This document shows positions 23,001-35,123 of a stretch of DNA of 64,000 nt, piece after piece. The stretch spans positions 7,316,001 to 7,380,000 of the forward strand of contig JAGVVL010000002.1 of the NCBI GenBank assembly GCA_018287875.1, given 5' to 3'. The notes under the pieces were generated by a model. The model was given only the letters and a program-made list of their open reading frames with translations, did no database searches and was not told where the DNA came from. Every line of letters starts with the position of its first letter. Position 1 is the stretch's first letter. The position numbers were made by a program, and so were the translations under genes. Source of the stretch: Nigrospora sphaerica. Lineage: Eukaryota; Ascomycota; Sordariomycetes; Amphisphaeriales; Apiosporaceae.

Positions 23001-26000
23001 ACCTGGACACATAGAGAGCACTCTACGCCTGTATGTCGAACTGCTGCAGATATGGAGAGAGGAGATTAGGCAGAAGACGAGGGAGGCGATATCGGACCCG
23101 GGCGAGCCACAGGATGCAGAGAAGCGCGGCATGAAGCTCGACTTATCAAGTATCTGGGCCGAGGTCGACCACGTTGAGGCCCGCGGCCTGTTTTTTCTGT
23201 GCTCCCAGTCGCGCAGGGTGCGGTACTTCGCCGTGACAGTCCTCCGACTCATCACGGAATTTGATGCTGCTCTCGGGAAGGGGGAAGCAGAAGGGAAAGA
23301 CAACCCCCGCTTGATCGATATTCTCGAGAACGATTCGGTCCAAGTCATGAATTTCAAGGACGAGCATCTTTCAGTGGCCGAGCGGAGCCGTCTGCAGCGC
23401 GGCATGCAAAACAGTAACAGCCGGGGCGCACTGATCGAGCTGTGCACGAGCGACGTCTCCTACGATACCACGCTCTGGTTCAAAATATTCCCCAACCTCA
23501 TCCGCATTGCGTACGACCGCTGCCCCTTCACGGTCACCATCTCGCGGGACCTTGTCTGCAACCGTATCCTCCAAATGTACAAGACCATCGTCGTCATGTC
23601 GGAGCCCAGCAGGGGTTTGTACTACGGGTCAGATCCTGGCAGTGCCCGGTTCGCTGCGAGGACGCCCATGACGCAGCCCGACGTGCTGGTCGAGCAGTGG
23701 AGGCTCTACCTTACCTTTGCCTGCACAACGCTGGTCGACACGGGCAGTCCGCAGAATGTTGCCACGCAAGCCGGCCAGCACGCGCGGAAGGCGTCCAGAT
23801 CGTCCGAAAAGATAATTTCCGCTCGTATTCTGTTCAAGTACCTGATCCCGTTGCTTCAGGTGTCCTCGGCTTCAGTCCGCGAGGCAGTCGTGTCCGCAAT
23901 GGGCTCGATCAACATCAACATTTACCGGACCCTGCTCGAGGAGCTCGCCGGGCAGGTGGCACGGTGTAACGACGAGGCACGCGCTCGCATACACCAACGC
24001 ACCAACAGCAGTCCCCGGCGAAATCGGAAAATGGACTTGCTGCGCACCGAGCTGACCCACGTGTATAAGCTCACGTCGCATTTTCTCAAGGAGCCCGAGG
24101 TCTGCCAGGACGATTGGATCTTGGGCAACCTCTGTGCCTACACCAAAGACCTAAAGCTATTCCTCATGGACGGCGAAGTGCAGATGGATTGGGAGTTCCA
24201 GAAGCTGCGGCGGCATTATTGCGGTCTCATGGAAGAGCTCTTCGAGGGTATCAACCGCACCAAGGACCCGTCGCGCTGGATGACATTTGAGTCGCGCAAG
24301 TCGTCTTTTGCTCTCATGGAAGACTGGTGCGGCTTCTCCCCCAACCAGCCGCAGATCCGGCAGAGAGAGGATACAATGCGGCAGTCCATGATTGACCAGC
24401 AGTCGGCTGGGGAACGAGGAACGCTTACTGCTGCCATGGAAATCGAAAAGAGGAATCTCCGAACGGCAGCCTTGAGCTCCATGGCAGCCCTCTGTGCCGG
24501 GCCCATCAGCGTCACTACAGAGAGTGGTGCCTCGTTGTCCTTCGACATCAGACGTATGCTGGCCTGGATCGAAACCATATTCAATTCGGGGAGTGATCGG
24601 CTTAACGTCATCGGGCGGCGGGCCTTGAAGAATCTGATCATCTGCAACCAGGAGCATCCGTATCTTCTCGAACACTGCATTGCACGCTGTTATTTGACGG
24701 ACGTCTCCAAAGTTCTCGAGAGCTATTTTACCGTGGTGACCGAGGTTCTTCTCGAGCACATCGACTACCCCTCACCATTCTGGAGACTGCTGGGGCTCTG
24801 TCTTTTCACACTCGGAAATGACGCCAGCGAGATACGGTCCAAGTCAGCCCGCGTCCTCCGGGCGCTGGAGGAGCGGCAGCAGGCCGCTCGCAGCTCCAAG
24901 ATCCAAGATTTCGATATCAGCATATCAGACAAAACAAAGGCGGTCTATAAGCTGGCGCAGTTTGAGATCTCCAAGCGGTTGGCGAAACAACATCCGGAGT
25001 TGGCGTTCCACATTTTTTCCGAGTTTACTCTCTACTTCAAGAGTCTTCAGGCCGGGGCCCAGCGAAACGTGGTAGCCGTCATCCTCCCCTGGATCCAGAT
25101 TATTGAACTGAAGCTGGACCCCAACGGCGGTCCCACGGCGAGCTCGTACGTCCTTCTCGCAAACCTGCTGGAAATCACCATCAAATCCAGTGCCGCCTTA
25201 CACAACGAAGTCCAGGCCCTGTGGCAGGCCTTGGCCACTGGTCCCCATCCCGGCAATGTGCGCCTGGTGCTAGACTTCATCATTTCCTTATGCCTGGAGC
25301 GGCGAGAGCAGAACTTTGTCGAGTACGCCAAGCAAATTGTCGTATTTTTGTCGAGCGCTCCGAGTGCCCAAGGCATCAAGGTCGTTGAGTTCTTGCTCCT
25401 GCAGATAACTCCCAAAGCCATGGTCCCCAACGAGAAGAGAGAGGCTGTACCGCCGCCGCCAGATGTCATTCAACTTCCCTACTGTGCCGACCTATCGGAG
25501 GCTCTGCCCGTCGGGACGAAACAAGCCGGCTTTTCCCTCGGTCAGCTGGCCCTTATCCTCATCGTGGATCTCACGGTCTCCCCAGTTCAGTTGGCCGCCG
25601 AGCACCTGCCTGTGCTGCTACAAGTTGTCACGGTGCTCTGGGATCATTATACGCCGCTCGTGCAAGAACAGGCGCGCGAGATGCTCGTCCACCTCATCCA
25701 TGAGCTTGTCATCTCGAAACTGGACGACGCGACCCCGATGGAGACAAAAGGATCTATCGAGAATCTCATCGATGCCATTCGCCACCACGATCGTACCGTG
25801 GTTTGGGACTATGAGGATAGCAATGGCAAGTTGGCCGATCGCGACAACGGCGTGCCCAAAGGCATGGAATACCTGACAGCTGAAGTTGTCAGAACCTTTG
25901 AGCTCACTTTCCCTGGTATCAAGGAGCAATGGAGCCGCCTGTCCCTGACTTGGGCTACCTCTTGTCCTGTGAGGCACCTGGCATGCCGTTCCTTCCAAAT

Positions 26001-27918
26001 ATTCAGGTGCATATTCTCCTCCTTGGACCAGCTGATGCTTGGCGATATGCTCGCCCGGCTTTCGAACACCATAGCAGACGAGGATTCCGAGATTCAGACT
26101 TTCTCCATGGAGATTCTTACGACCCTGAAGACGCTGGTGGCAAAGCTGGATACGGAAAAGCTTCTTACCCTACCTCAGCTCTTCTGGACAATGTGCGCCT
26201 GCTTGGAGTCTATCAACGAGCGCGAATTCCTGGAGGCGGTAGAAATGCTTAACGAGTTCTTGGAGAAACTCAATTTCTACGACCCGAACGTGCGAAAGAT
26301 TCTAGCAGACGGCCAACCTCCACGGTGGGATGGGTCCTTCGAGGGCGTACAAAGCATGCTTTACAAAGGCTTGCGGTCCTCCGTCTGCCTCGAGCCCACG
26401 CTGAGAACGCTCGAGAAGCTTGTGGTACTACCGAGCGACGGTTTGATCGGCGACGACAACGGTTTGTTCTTTACCATTCTCGCCAACTTTCCCCGATTCC
26501 TGGAGGCTATGGAACAGAATCTTGAGTCGCTCCAGCCGGATGTCTTGCAGACCGCGGATATGCTGTTGCAAGTCGCCGAAGAACAAGGCTACCAAGGGAT
26601 ATGTGCCGCCCTAGAAACCTTAATCAGCTGCGGATACCGGAGGAGCAAGGACTTCCTCGTCCAAATGTTCTATGCGCTTCGGGATGTGTACCTGCCGCAG
26701 CTCGACTTCAAGATGCTCGTCATGCTTCTGGGCTTCCTTACGAACAGCGTCCCGTCGGTGAGGGTCATGACCATGCGCATCCTTTGCGTCGTCATCCCCG
26801 AGACGGACATGAAGAAGCCGGAAATCGCCGGTCACGGGTCTGACCTGATATCGCCGCTGCTGCGCCTTCTCCAAAGCGATTACTGCATGGAGGCGCTTGA
26901 AGTTCTCAGCAGCATAATGACCATGTCAGGCTCGTCTATGGACAAGCACCATCTGCGGATGAGTATGACACGATCGTCGTCTAAGGCGGTCCGTAAGGAG
27001 TATGAACGCACCCAGAGTTTGTTCGGTATCCCCGAAGAGTCGGGCTGGGCCATACCGATTCCGGCTCGCAAGACAGATGCCACGCGGGCCAACATACACG
27101 CTGCCTTTTACATGTGCCAGTCAGATGCCGAGAATGGCACAGCGACAGAGCCTAACCCGACACCCGATGTCGAATTTCACAGTGACGATTTCCCCTACGG
27201 CTACTTCCAAATGCCCGAGAGGAGTGACACGATGATGTCGGATGAGCCACGGGTCGATGGCGCCGTGGGTGGGGACCTGGTCACCAAACTGGACAGCCTC
27301 GACGACTTCTTCGACGACTTATCACAGAGTCCGCCCAGCGAAGGTCGCTCGTCGCGCACCATCACCGAGTTCTCGCCCGAAGGATTCGGGAGCACGACCC
27401 AGCTCTATGACGAGCAGATCCTGCCAATACTGCACCAGGCAAGCAGCAACACATCGTTCCAAAACGGCTTTGTCGACCGTCCGCCAGCACCTGCGGGCTT
27501 GGCCTCGCGCGACGGCAACACGATGAACCCGGCAGCCTTCAGTGCGAGCGCTGCCATACGCCCCGGTTTGCACAACCGGTCCATTACTTCGCCCTCGGCG
27601 CCGGCCAGCTACGCGCCACAGCTAGGGGACTTTACATCGGACGACGAACTGACTGAGGATGTGTTTTCGGACGGTGACGACGACGGTCGGCCGGGTCGGA
27701 GCGGGTCCAACGACGGCTCCTTCTTCCTGGAAAGCATGGTGCGCCCTGTCAAACAGGCAACACGGGCCCATGTGCGGAGGCTCACTGGGGGGCGTTCGCG
27801 TGACACTGATAGACAACGGGACCTTTTCCGCACACAGGCTCAAGTCAGCAACCCCCAAGTTCCGAAGGTTCCCCACGGCTATTTGCAGCGGTCCGATGCA
27901 ACCGGGGACATGGTTTGA
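20091..27918 (+). CDS. TAO3: Cell morphogenesis protein Tao3/PAG1 (Furry/Mor2 family); start provisional
   Basis: Giant scaffold of the RAM/MOR network that activates the NDR kinase (Cbk1/Orb6/COT-1) for polarised growth and septation. Exons 20091-20861 and 20926-27918, joined by a 64-nt phase-0 intron (GTGAGT...CCCAG) that links ...ALHVLFTH to FIALAEEKLNECI. The provisional length is about 2587 residues. The first 250 residues are Ser/His-rich and disordered, with low-complexity HSHHHSHSSRHH. Then come the Mor2/PAG1 N-terminal, middle and C-terminal HEAT-like regions, without interruption through one 7-kb exon. The C-terminal 250 residues are acidic and Ser-rich. The 5' end is unresolved: 20091 is the first in-frame ATG, but a good acceptor (TCACAG ending at 20141) with a CTGAC branch-like site at 20103-20107 suggests that the true first coding exon lies upstream. 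Confidence 0.88.
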
Positions 27919-28630
27919 TGGAGACGAATCTGCCTGGGCGCTGTAACGAACATGGAACCGATGTCCTGACGACGTGATGAAGTGGGGAAGGTGCTGACCC
28001 TTCTGGCTGTTTGATTGTACACGGGTAGCCTCTGGCAGCAATACGATAGATTTCTTCTTATGCACTTGGCAAGGTGTATGGTGCAGGCATGTATGACATT
28101 CACACTTCCTAGATGTTAATCGCAATCACACAGGGGCGGGACCGCAGGGAGCAAGGTGGCAACCACTGTCCACGTGCCGACTGCCTAACGTGTGCTACCT
28201 GTGCGTCCAATTTTGACAGCGATTCCAGGAGCAGATATGGAACAAGCCGGGGCATGAGAGGCGCAAACTCGTTCACACGTCCGTGAAGTTCATAGGATCG
28301 CAAGAGACTTCCTGCGCTTACCAAGTCAGGTGCTATCGTGGTCGGCTGCAAGCTACAGATTGCAGATAACAAGTCGAGTGACCGGGAAGAGCGCTCGATG
28401 CTGCGACAACGATGTCAGTGGCCCCGAGGATTTCGAGGAAGCAAGTACCTGGCGCGGCGAGTTTGTCACGGGTATCTTGGAAGAAGGGTGGCCATTAGCA
28501 TTTCGGGTTCGTAAAATCAGTTGATCCAGATTGTGAGACCAACCCTAAAAGCAGAGAATAACGAAAGTCCTTCGCCGAACCTCCACGCCCTTACCAGCCG
28601 GGTCGTCTGTAGCCTCCCCTGGCGGTCGCC
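27919..28630. other. Convergent intergenic region TAO3 / DIB1
   Basis: About 710 bp between the convergent TAO3 and DIB1 genes. It is expected to hold both 3' UTRs, and I see no gene in it. Confidence 0.6.
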
Positions 28631-29059
28631 CTAGTATCTATACCGAGTGGAGTAGTCTTTAGGGCTGACGACGAGACCACGGCCCTTCTTGGCGCCTTTG
28701 TAGATGGTCTCGAGGATATCAATGAGCTCCTGCTTGTCCTCGAGGACCCAGTTGAGCTTGTTGTTGTTGCCGGTGCCGAAATCGCACATCATGTGCTTGT
28801 TACGGTAGAAGAACATGATGGTGCAGGGGTCGTACAGCTCGTACATCTGGTTGAAGTCGGGCACCTGGTCGACGTCGCACAGGTAGATGACGGCAAAGTT
28901 GGAGACGGCGTTGGCGATCTTGAAGAGCACCTCGTCCTGGCGCATGCAATCGGGGTCCCAGTCGCGCCCGAACCGGATCACCACCAGCCGCTCCTCCTCC
29001 GAGAGGATGGCCTGGTCGACGTGCCAGCCGGTCTTGAGGTGGGGGATAGCGAAACTCAT
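28631..29059 (-). CDS. DIB1: U5 snRNP 15-kDa protein Dib1/Dim1
   Basis: Thioredoxin-fold component of the U4/U6.U5 tri-snRNP, needed to keep the pre-B spliceosome inactive before activation. A single uninterrupted exon encodes 142 residues, exactly the family length. It starts with MSFAIPHLKTGWHVDQAI. Conserved blocks are RLVVIRFGRDWDPDCMRQDE, FAVIYLCDVDQVPDFN, MYELYDPCTIMFFYRNKHMM, GTGNNNK and the C-terminal KGRGLVVSPKDYSTRYRY. The absence of introns is worth noting for a spliceosomal gene among intron-bearing neighbours. It is divergent from URB1, with 508 bp between the start codons. Confidence 0.97.
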   Translation of the reverse strand: MSFAIPHLKTGWHVDQAILSEEERLVVIRFGRDWDPDCMRQDEVLFKIANAVSNFAVIYLCDVDQVPDFNQMYELYDPCTIMFFYRNKHMMCDFGTGNNNKLNWVLEDKQELIDILETIYKGAKKGRGLVVSPKDYSTRYRY

Positions 29060-29567
29060 CGCGTAGGGGTTGGATTTTGGGGAAAAGCGGCGTCACGGTG
29101 ATATTAAGAGATGTTGCGGTGTGACGGCGGTACTGTCTGTCTTGTTTGTAGGAGGGATGATGATGGATCGAGTTGCGAAGTGACGAACATTATGGAACAA
29201 TGAAAGGCTGGAACATCCACCATTAGATCAAGTGGAGCGCGCTTCGGCAGGTGGGGCTCCTGTGGGGTCATCGATTTGGGGCCTGTTTGTCTCCAGTTTC
29301 CAGCTGTCCAGGGTAGGCGGTCAAATTTTCCAGGACGGCAGAATTCTGCTTCCATGTCGTTTCCTCGACTCGCGCCGCAACTTTGGACGGCATCTCAGGA
29401 CATGAGAAACGAGCGGGCGAGCATCGAGAGGTCCGACAAAGAACACCGCGAAGAAACGAGCCAAGGTCGCGACATCTTCTCCCCGAAAACCCCCGAGGGT
29501 GCAGGGTATTTCAGCCCATTCATTATTTGATAACTCCGCTCTCCCCAGCTCGCATTGGCATCCCAAG
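29060..29567. promoter_or_regulatory. Bidirectional promoter interval DIB1 / URB1
   Basis: The two divergent start codons are 508 bp apart, so both promoters must fit here unless a distal element is used. I see no clear TATA box. Confidence 0.6.
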
Positions 29568-32500
29568 ATGAAGCGCAAGCGGAACATTGGCCAAGAGGCG
29601 CCCCGGAAACGTAATGTCGTGCACGAAGCCCCTACCTCGGAGGAGGTTCAAACACCCCGGCATCTACGTCAGCTGCTCGCCTTTGATCAAGACCTGGGAA
29701 AGGCAAGGCATGGCCTGCAGTCTTTCAAGGAGCTCATGGACTCTATCGCCCACGAGACGGGCGAGGACGCCCAGGCCAAGGCCCAGATTGTCACTCAATA
29801 TCTCGAAATGACCAAGCCGCGCGAGACGGAAGATGACGATGAGGTGCCCGTCTACTTGCCCGATATTATGGAGACTTGGGGAATGGCAGCCAAGATGAAC
29901 AATGAAAACGTCATGTCGGCTGTTGCCGTGGTCTTGTCTCTGCTCATGAAGCTCATCGCGAACGACGTCGACCTCTACCCAATCGGTCTGGGCATCGGCC
30001 GCACCATCCTACAAAAGCGCCAGCAGGAGCTCCTGGGCCGAAATTTGTCGGCCGACAAAGGCAAAGACTTCATCATCTCGCCAACCCTGAGATTGGTCCG
30101 AGAGATCATCTGCTTGGACGGCGGCGCGTTGGCCGCGCCGGCATTTCGGGCGAGGAATTACACCTTCAGGTCATTGGCGAGGAACATGAGTCTTCGCTAC
30201 TTAGGCGAAGGCGTTGAGGACCCCCACAGGCCTTCGGTCCGGACCAACGCCGTCAGGTTGCTGTTAAGCTGTCTGAAATTTCTCCACGTCGAAGCCAAAA
30301 GAGACCTGCTTTATCAGAAGGACGTTGTTGCTGCGCTGATGAGGGAACTTAAAGAAGATCCCCCGTACCTCGTTTTGGAAATCCTGAACACCTTGCGGGA
30401 CACCGTTGTTCTGGACCAGAAGCTGCCCAAAGACGTCAAGATCCGACTTCTCAACGCCCAGTCCCTGATCCGAATCGCGTCGCTCTACACGTACCACCAG
30501 GACCATTTAGTGGAGGACGGGAAACAGACAGTTCCAGAGGCTGCTCACGAGTTTTTGTTGGCCGCCTGTACGACCTCGGCTGCCGGCATTTTGCGCCCCC
30601 AGCACGGTTACTACCCTGAAGGAGTCGACGCTGAGACTGTCATTGGCTCAGAGGTTGAACAGAAACTCGGCATAGAGAGCATTCCTTGGATGGATAAGTT
30701 CCACCAGGATATTCCTGTGCGAAACGCACTGCTGGCGGAGTTTGTTCAGACGCTGCGCCCGTGGTCGAACCTGAAGCAGAATGAGCTGCTCGTAGCTATC
30801 TTCGAAGCATGCCCCGAGCTCGTTGCGTCGTACTACATTAACAAGAAGTCCTTTGGTTTCGATCCCAAGCTGTCGGCTACTTGGATCGGATATTCGACCC
30901 TCATATTCACCACTATTCGTCTCGACGTTCCGCGGTTCTTCGGACAGTATAAGGGGTATGCGAGGATACCACCGCCCACATCCATCATCCTTGGCAATGT
31001 TCTTCCTCTGCCGCTGGATGCGAAGACCATCACACGTTGTTTGAATCAGAACTCGAAACTGATATCGTTTTTTGCGGTTCGCTTGCTCGTCATCAGCTTG
31101 GAAAAGCTCTCGACCGTTTTGCACATGCATAGACAGGCCACTAAGTCGGCCGGTGCCTTGTGGAAGGATGCGGCGCGCCGCCTTGTCGACGCGTATTGTC
31201 AAAGAGTGCCAAGCATTAAAGATATCGTGGTCAACGTCTACCGAACACTCTCAGATGGCGATCACTTACAGCGAGTTGCTGTGACGAGACTACTGCACCT
31301 GTACCACGAGGTGATACCTCAGGTCGCCCTGGCGGCTAAATTTGACTTTTCGCCCTTGCTATCGAATGCCATCAAGCGGTTTGAGGCTTCAGATGCGAGC
31401 CCGGAGGTCAAATCCTTGCAGCTGATGGAACTCGAAAACCTATCTGCCATTGCTGAGTACTCGCCAGCTATGAAATGGTTTGCTCGTGGAAAAGAGTCCA
31501 AGAACTCGCCCTTCGTCACTTTGCTGAGGCTATTTGTGGAGAACTCGGACAATGGCTCTACCCAGAAATCGGCCAAGATCCTCTCCTTTGTTGCCGAGGA
31601 GCATGAGTTGGTCATGCGACAGTCGCAACGGTCAGGCCTCGATCCGCTCATCAATGCCTTGAAGGAGCAGGGGAGAATCGACGCCGGGGTCTGGGACTTC
31701 CTGGACAATTGTGCCGAACGATGTGCAAGGTCGCCCATCAAGTACCAGGAGGTGATTCTCGAAATCGTCACAAAGAATAGCAGTGGAACAAAGGGTCCGG
31801 AAGGCAAACCTTTGAGCCCTCTCATGATGACCATGGCTGAGCAGATACCGTTTGTGGCGTCACCCACAGCCACGGACGAGTCCACGCTGAACAGCCTTGC
31901 GTCGTTGCTGTCCGATTATCTGGGGTATTCAAGAGCCGCCGGGTTGTCGGACAAATTCCTCCGTGAAGTCCTGCAAAGGTTTATAGCAGGATTCGGCGAC
32001 TCAAAAGCAAGAAACCGTCTTTCGTTACCCGAAGATAAGGGAATGTTAGGAGATGTGTCGACGGACGGGGAGGCGGGCGAGGCAGACGAAGCAATGGCAG
32101 TCCAAGACGCGGTCCACCTGGACGACAGCCAGCTCGAGGCCTTGCTTCACGTGCCCGTCAAGGTCACCAAGGACAACAACGCGCTGATGAAGTGGGCCTC
32201 CAAGACGCCCGAAGAGCTGGTGGAAGAAGGCTACACGGCGTCGGTAGTGTGGCTTCTGGCGTCGGAACATACCAGCATCCGCAAGGAGGCGCTGGTCAGT
32301 ATTCACAAAATCGCCGCCAAGGTCAAGGAGTCGAGCTACGAGGAGAACGAGCAGGTCTGGCTGCTTCTGATGGAGCTGGCCGAGACGGCGCAGCCTACGG
32401 TGGACAGGGCTCCGCTCCCAAACACGATCCTCTCCTTCGTCTGCCGCGCCCTCGACGTCCTCAAAAACCCCACGCACCACCTCTACCCGAAGGTCAACAC

Positions 32501-32960
32501 CTTCCTCACACGCGCCCCGTCTTGGGACCTGGGAAAGATCCCCCTCGTGCTCAAGATCCTACAGGAGGGCCCCACCGACGACGAGGCCTACTACACAGAG
32601 CTGAGCTGGCTGCTCGGCTACCTCCTGGACGGCCTTAGGACCGCGGTGGACCTGGGGCTCTTCCACAGGCACAAGGTCTTTGAACAACTCCTGGCGCTCA
32701 TGGCGAATCCCTACATGGGCCCCAACCTGCGCACCCAGATCCTGCGGATTGTCTACAGGGCGACTACGATCTCCGGGGGCAGTGACACACTAATCACCAG
32801 GTTTGGGGCAATCAGCTGGCTGGAGGAACAGAAAGTGGCGGTTTCAGAGGTCGACGGCGCCGTTTTTGAGGCTCTGGTTAGGAGATTATGGGCGACTTGT
32901 GATAAGCCCCGGATAGCCAAGTGGTCGAGAGACTCGGTCAGGGTGCTGGCAGAGAGGTAA
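29568..32960 (+). CDS. URB1: Ribosome 60S biogenesis protein Urb1/Npa1
   Basis: Nucleolar scaffold of the earliest pre-60S particles, working with the helicase Dbp6, Npa2, Nop8 and Rsa3 in yeast. A single exon from the ATG at 29568 encodes about 1130 residues. It begins with a basic stretch (MKRKRNIGQEAPRKRN) that may serve as a nucleolar localisation signal. The Urb1 N-terminal domain spans roughly residues 80-420, including DIMETWGMAAKMNNENVMSA, RNYTFRSLARN and NAVRLLLSCLKFL. A helical-repeat middle follows. The C-terminal Urb1 domain (about 850-1080) includes RKEALVSIHKIAAKV and a YYTELSWLLGYLLDGL block. An acidic linker near residue 835 separates the domains. It is shorter than yeast Urb1 (about 1760 residues), but this is usual in filamentous ascomycetes as far as I recall. 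It is convergent with the GH17 gene. Confidence 0.9.
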   Translation: MKRKRNIGQEAPRKRNVVHEAPTSEEVQTPRHLRQLLAFDQDLGKARHGLQSFKELMDSIAHETGEDAQAKAQIVTQYLEMTKPRETEDDDEVPVYLPDIMETWGMAAKMNNENVMSAVAVVLSLLMKLIANDVDLYPIGLGIGRTILQKRQQELLGRNLSADKGKDFIISPTLRLVREIICLDGGALAAPAFRARNYTFRSLARNMSLRYLGEGVEDPHRPSVRTNAVRLLLSCLKFLHVEAKRDLLYQKDVVAALMRELKEDPPYLVLEILNTLRDTVVLDQKLPKDVKIRLLNAQSLIRIASLYTYHQDHLVEDGKQTVPEAAHEFLLAACTTSAAGILRPQHGYYPEGVDAETVIGSEVEQKLGIESIPWMDKFHQDIPVRNALLAEFVQTLRPWSNLKQNELLVAIFEACPELVASYYINKKSFGFDPKLSATWIGYSTLIFTTIRLDVPRFFGQYKGYARIPPPTSIILGNVLPLPLDAKTITRCLNQNSKLISFFAVRLLVISLEKLSTVLHMHRQATKSAGALWKDAARRLVDAYCQRVPSIKDIVVNVYRTLSDGDHLQRVAVTRLLHLYHEVIPQVALAAKFDFSPLLSNAIKRFEASDASPEVKSLQLMELENLSAIAEYSPAMKWFARGKESKNSPFVTLLRLFVENSDNGSTQKSAKILSFVAEEHELVMRQSQRSGLDPLINALKEQGRIDAGVWDFLDNCAERCARSPIKYQEVILEIVTKNSSGTKGPEGKPLSPLMMTMAEQIPFVASPTATDESTLNSLASLLSDYLGYSRAAGLSDKFLREVLQRFIAGFGDSKARNRLSLPEDKGMLGDVSTDGEAGEADEAMAVQDAVHLDDSQLEALLHVPVKVTKDNNALMKWASKTPEELVEEGYTASVVWLLASEHTSIRKEALVSIHKIAAKVKESSYEENEQVWLLLMELAETAQPTVDRAPLPNTILSFVCRALDVLKNPTHHLYPKVNTFLTRAPSWDLGKIPLVLKILQEGPTDDEAYYTELSWLLGYLLDGLRTAVDLGLFHRHKVFEQLLALMANPYMGPNLRTQILRIVYRATTISGGSDTLITRFGAISWLEEQKVAVSEVDGAVFEALVRRLWATCDKPRIAKWSRDSVRVLAER

Positions 32961-33623
32961 CGGAGTAAAGAAGTTTCCGCTGCAGGAACCTGATCCTGAA
33001 CACGGATAACTACCTCCGCTGAGGGTCCAACTGCCTCCCTCACCTTTGAGTCGATTAAATGGGGGTCAGCCCTGCTGCCCAAAATTTTTGATGCTTTCGA
33101 AGTAGTGTCCACAGCAAAGTGAGGGGAAGCTTCGACTCCGCCAAGTACCGTAGCGGAAGGGGGGGTTTGCAACTGTGATGGTCGGCGCGAACTACAATTA
33201 TTTCCTTTCCGTGACAAACATAGAGGATAGACAATTGCTATTCCGTGACCTATCATCGTTTGTAGACAGGTAGTGGAGTAGTAAGTAGGACAGTTTTAAA
33301 ATGGCATAGTCCCTACTGCACACGCTCATGTATACGATCGCGTACGCTTGAGTCCACTTCACCTCTCGAAAGACGTTTCGAAAAACGTTGCGAGCACAGA
33401 TTTAAAAGCTTATGACTCCTTTACGCAGCTACGGTTGCCAAATCGGCTGCAGCCAGTCCGCGTTAATAAACATTAATACAATCTATACATACTTCATTTC
33501 ACTGACCAGTTTCCTCAATGGCCCCTCCGAAGCGGCCATGACAACGCCTCGCCCTCGTCCCATCCAAACGACCAGGGTTGATGCCGGGGTTGACGTGCTG
33601 TCCAACCTTGTTTGTCGCCAGAT
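32961..33623. other. Convergent intergenic region URB1 / GH17
   Basis: About 660 bp between convergent genes. It is relatively A/T-rich from about 33280 to 33500, and I see no gene in it. Confidence 0.6.
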
Positions 33624-35123
33624 TTACATCCACACCATCAAGGTTGCCACCAAAAGACCCATGGCAGCCGGCACACAAGCGTAAGCCGTCGAGGCCGATG
33701 CAGTAGGCACTGTAGTAGCCGGATTTGGCGACCCTGTTGTGTAGGTGCCATTGGCTGTGGGACTGCTGGGCTCCGAAGCACTGTTGGCGCCGGAGCTGGT
33801 GGGCGATGCGGAGCAAGGCCTACAACCTGATCCCGAGCCCGGGCTGGAGCCGTAACCGTAGGATCCATCGCCCGTGGAGCCGGAGGGAGCGGCATTGGTT
33901 GTGGCCGAGCCGGTGATCGTCGTTCCGACTGTTGAGCTTGGCCCCTCTCCGGATTCAGTAGGCTGTTCGATGTTGCTCGGGCATGAAAGGTCGAAAAGGG
34001 GCTTGCTGGGATCCAGAACCTTGCCGAGGATACCAAAGCTAGGGTTTGGCGTCTCAGGGGCAGCGTCCTGGAGTGCGAACCACCACGTGTTGATCTTACC
34101 GAAGAGTCTTTCACAGCCCACCGAGTCCCAGTACGATTTAGCGTTTTCGACAGAGGGCTTAGCCTGGCCGATGGTCTTTCCACTAACAGGCCAGCCGGTT
34201 TCCTGTGAAGCTTTGTCAGTGCCGTCCTCCAGGGCGCCCACCCGTTGACACGTCTCCGTGGGGCTGCATGGCTCTCCACGGAACGTCACTTACCGATACC
34301 CAGATAGGTGTGTCACCGCAGGCCCTCCGCGTTGCCTCAAAAGCATCATTGAATAACCGCAAGCCAGCAGCAACGTCATTCGGAGGAGTGTTGTCCTGGA
34401 AGTACGGGTAGGCATCGAAGCCGATGAAGTCGCAGGCACTTATAACAGCAGCATTGGCAGCGTCCACCCAAGTCGTCCATGTGTCGACGTGGCCCACGGG
34501 GCACTTCAGCTTCGTACCCGAGAGCAGCTTCTTCGCCCTGTTGATATAATCGACAATGATCTGGGCTGGAATCGCCGTCATCAGCAGCAGTGGCGCAAAC
34601 AGCGTCTGGGGATGGACTAACGGCCGGCGCCGGGATCGGGCCCGGACTTCATTCCCGTGGGACTGATGCGGTATAGGTCTTCACTTCCTGACATGGCCCA
34701 TTAGCTAGGACTCGGTGGGAAGAAAGGCACGCTTCAGTCCATACCGACGGATATTCCCTCCACAATGGAAGTGAAGGCATCGCCGTATGTGTCAATAGCC
34801 GACTTCAGAGCCGTCAGCTCATTTTCAAAAGCGGCATCACCGGCCGAAGCCCAGAGGCCGAGAAACAACGTCGTCTTGGTATTGATGGCAGCAGGTATGG
34901 CAGAAATGGGATCGTTGGTGCTGCCGGGTTGCACCATCGAGTAGAGACGAGCCGAGGTGAAACCGGGGGCCCCGGCGAGCCTCTGGGCCGCAGAAAACTC
35001 GACCTCGAAATCCGCCTGCTGCTTCGGGGCGCCGTTCGAGAAGGTAGCGCCATAGTTGAAGCCTTTGATGGCAGCTGACGCCATGGCAGCCAAAGCCAGG
35101 AGGCCGGTAATCGCAGTATGCAT
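33624..35123 (-). CDS. GPI-anchored GH17 beta-1,3-glucanase (EglC/Scw-like)
   Basis: Secreted, probably GPI-anchored endo-beta-1,3-glucanase or glucanosyltransferase of the fungal cell wall. Four exons, 35123-34745, 34687-34622, 34565-34294 and 34202-33624 (phases 1, 1, 0), give 431 residues. A signal peptide (MHTAITGLLALAAMASA) leads into AIKGFNYGATFSNG. The acid/base Glu is E129 in VGSEDLYR and the nucleophile is E240 in ETGWPVSG. GHVDTWTTW and FIGFDAYPYFQ are further GH17 blocks. After the domain comes a Ser/Thr/Gly/Pro linker of about 100 residues and a hydrophobic C-terminus (AMGLLVATLMVWM), typical of a GPI signal. It resembles A. fumigatus EglC. Exons 2 and 3 were placed by matching the family between open frames, and the codon phases close exactly. 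Confidence 0.9.
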
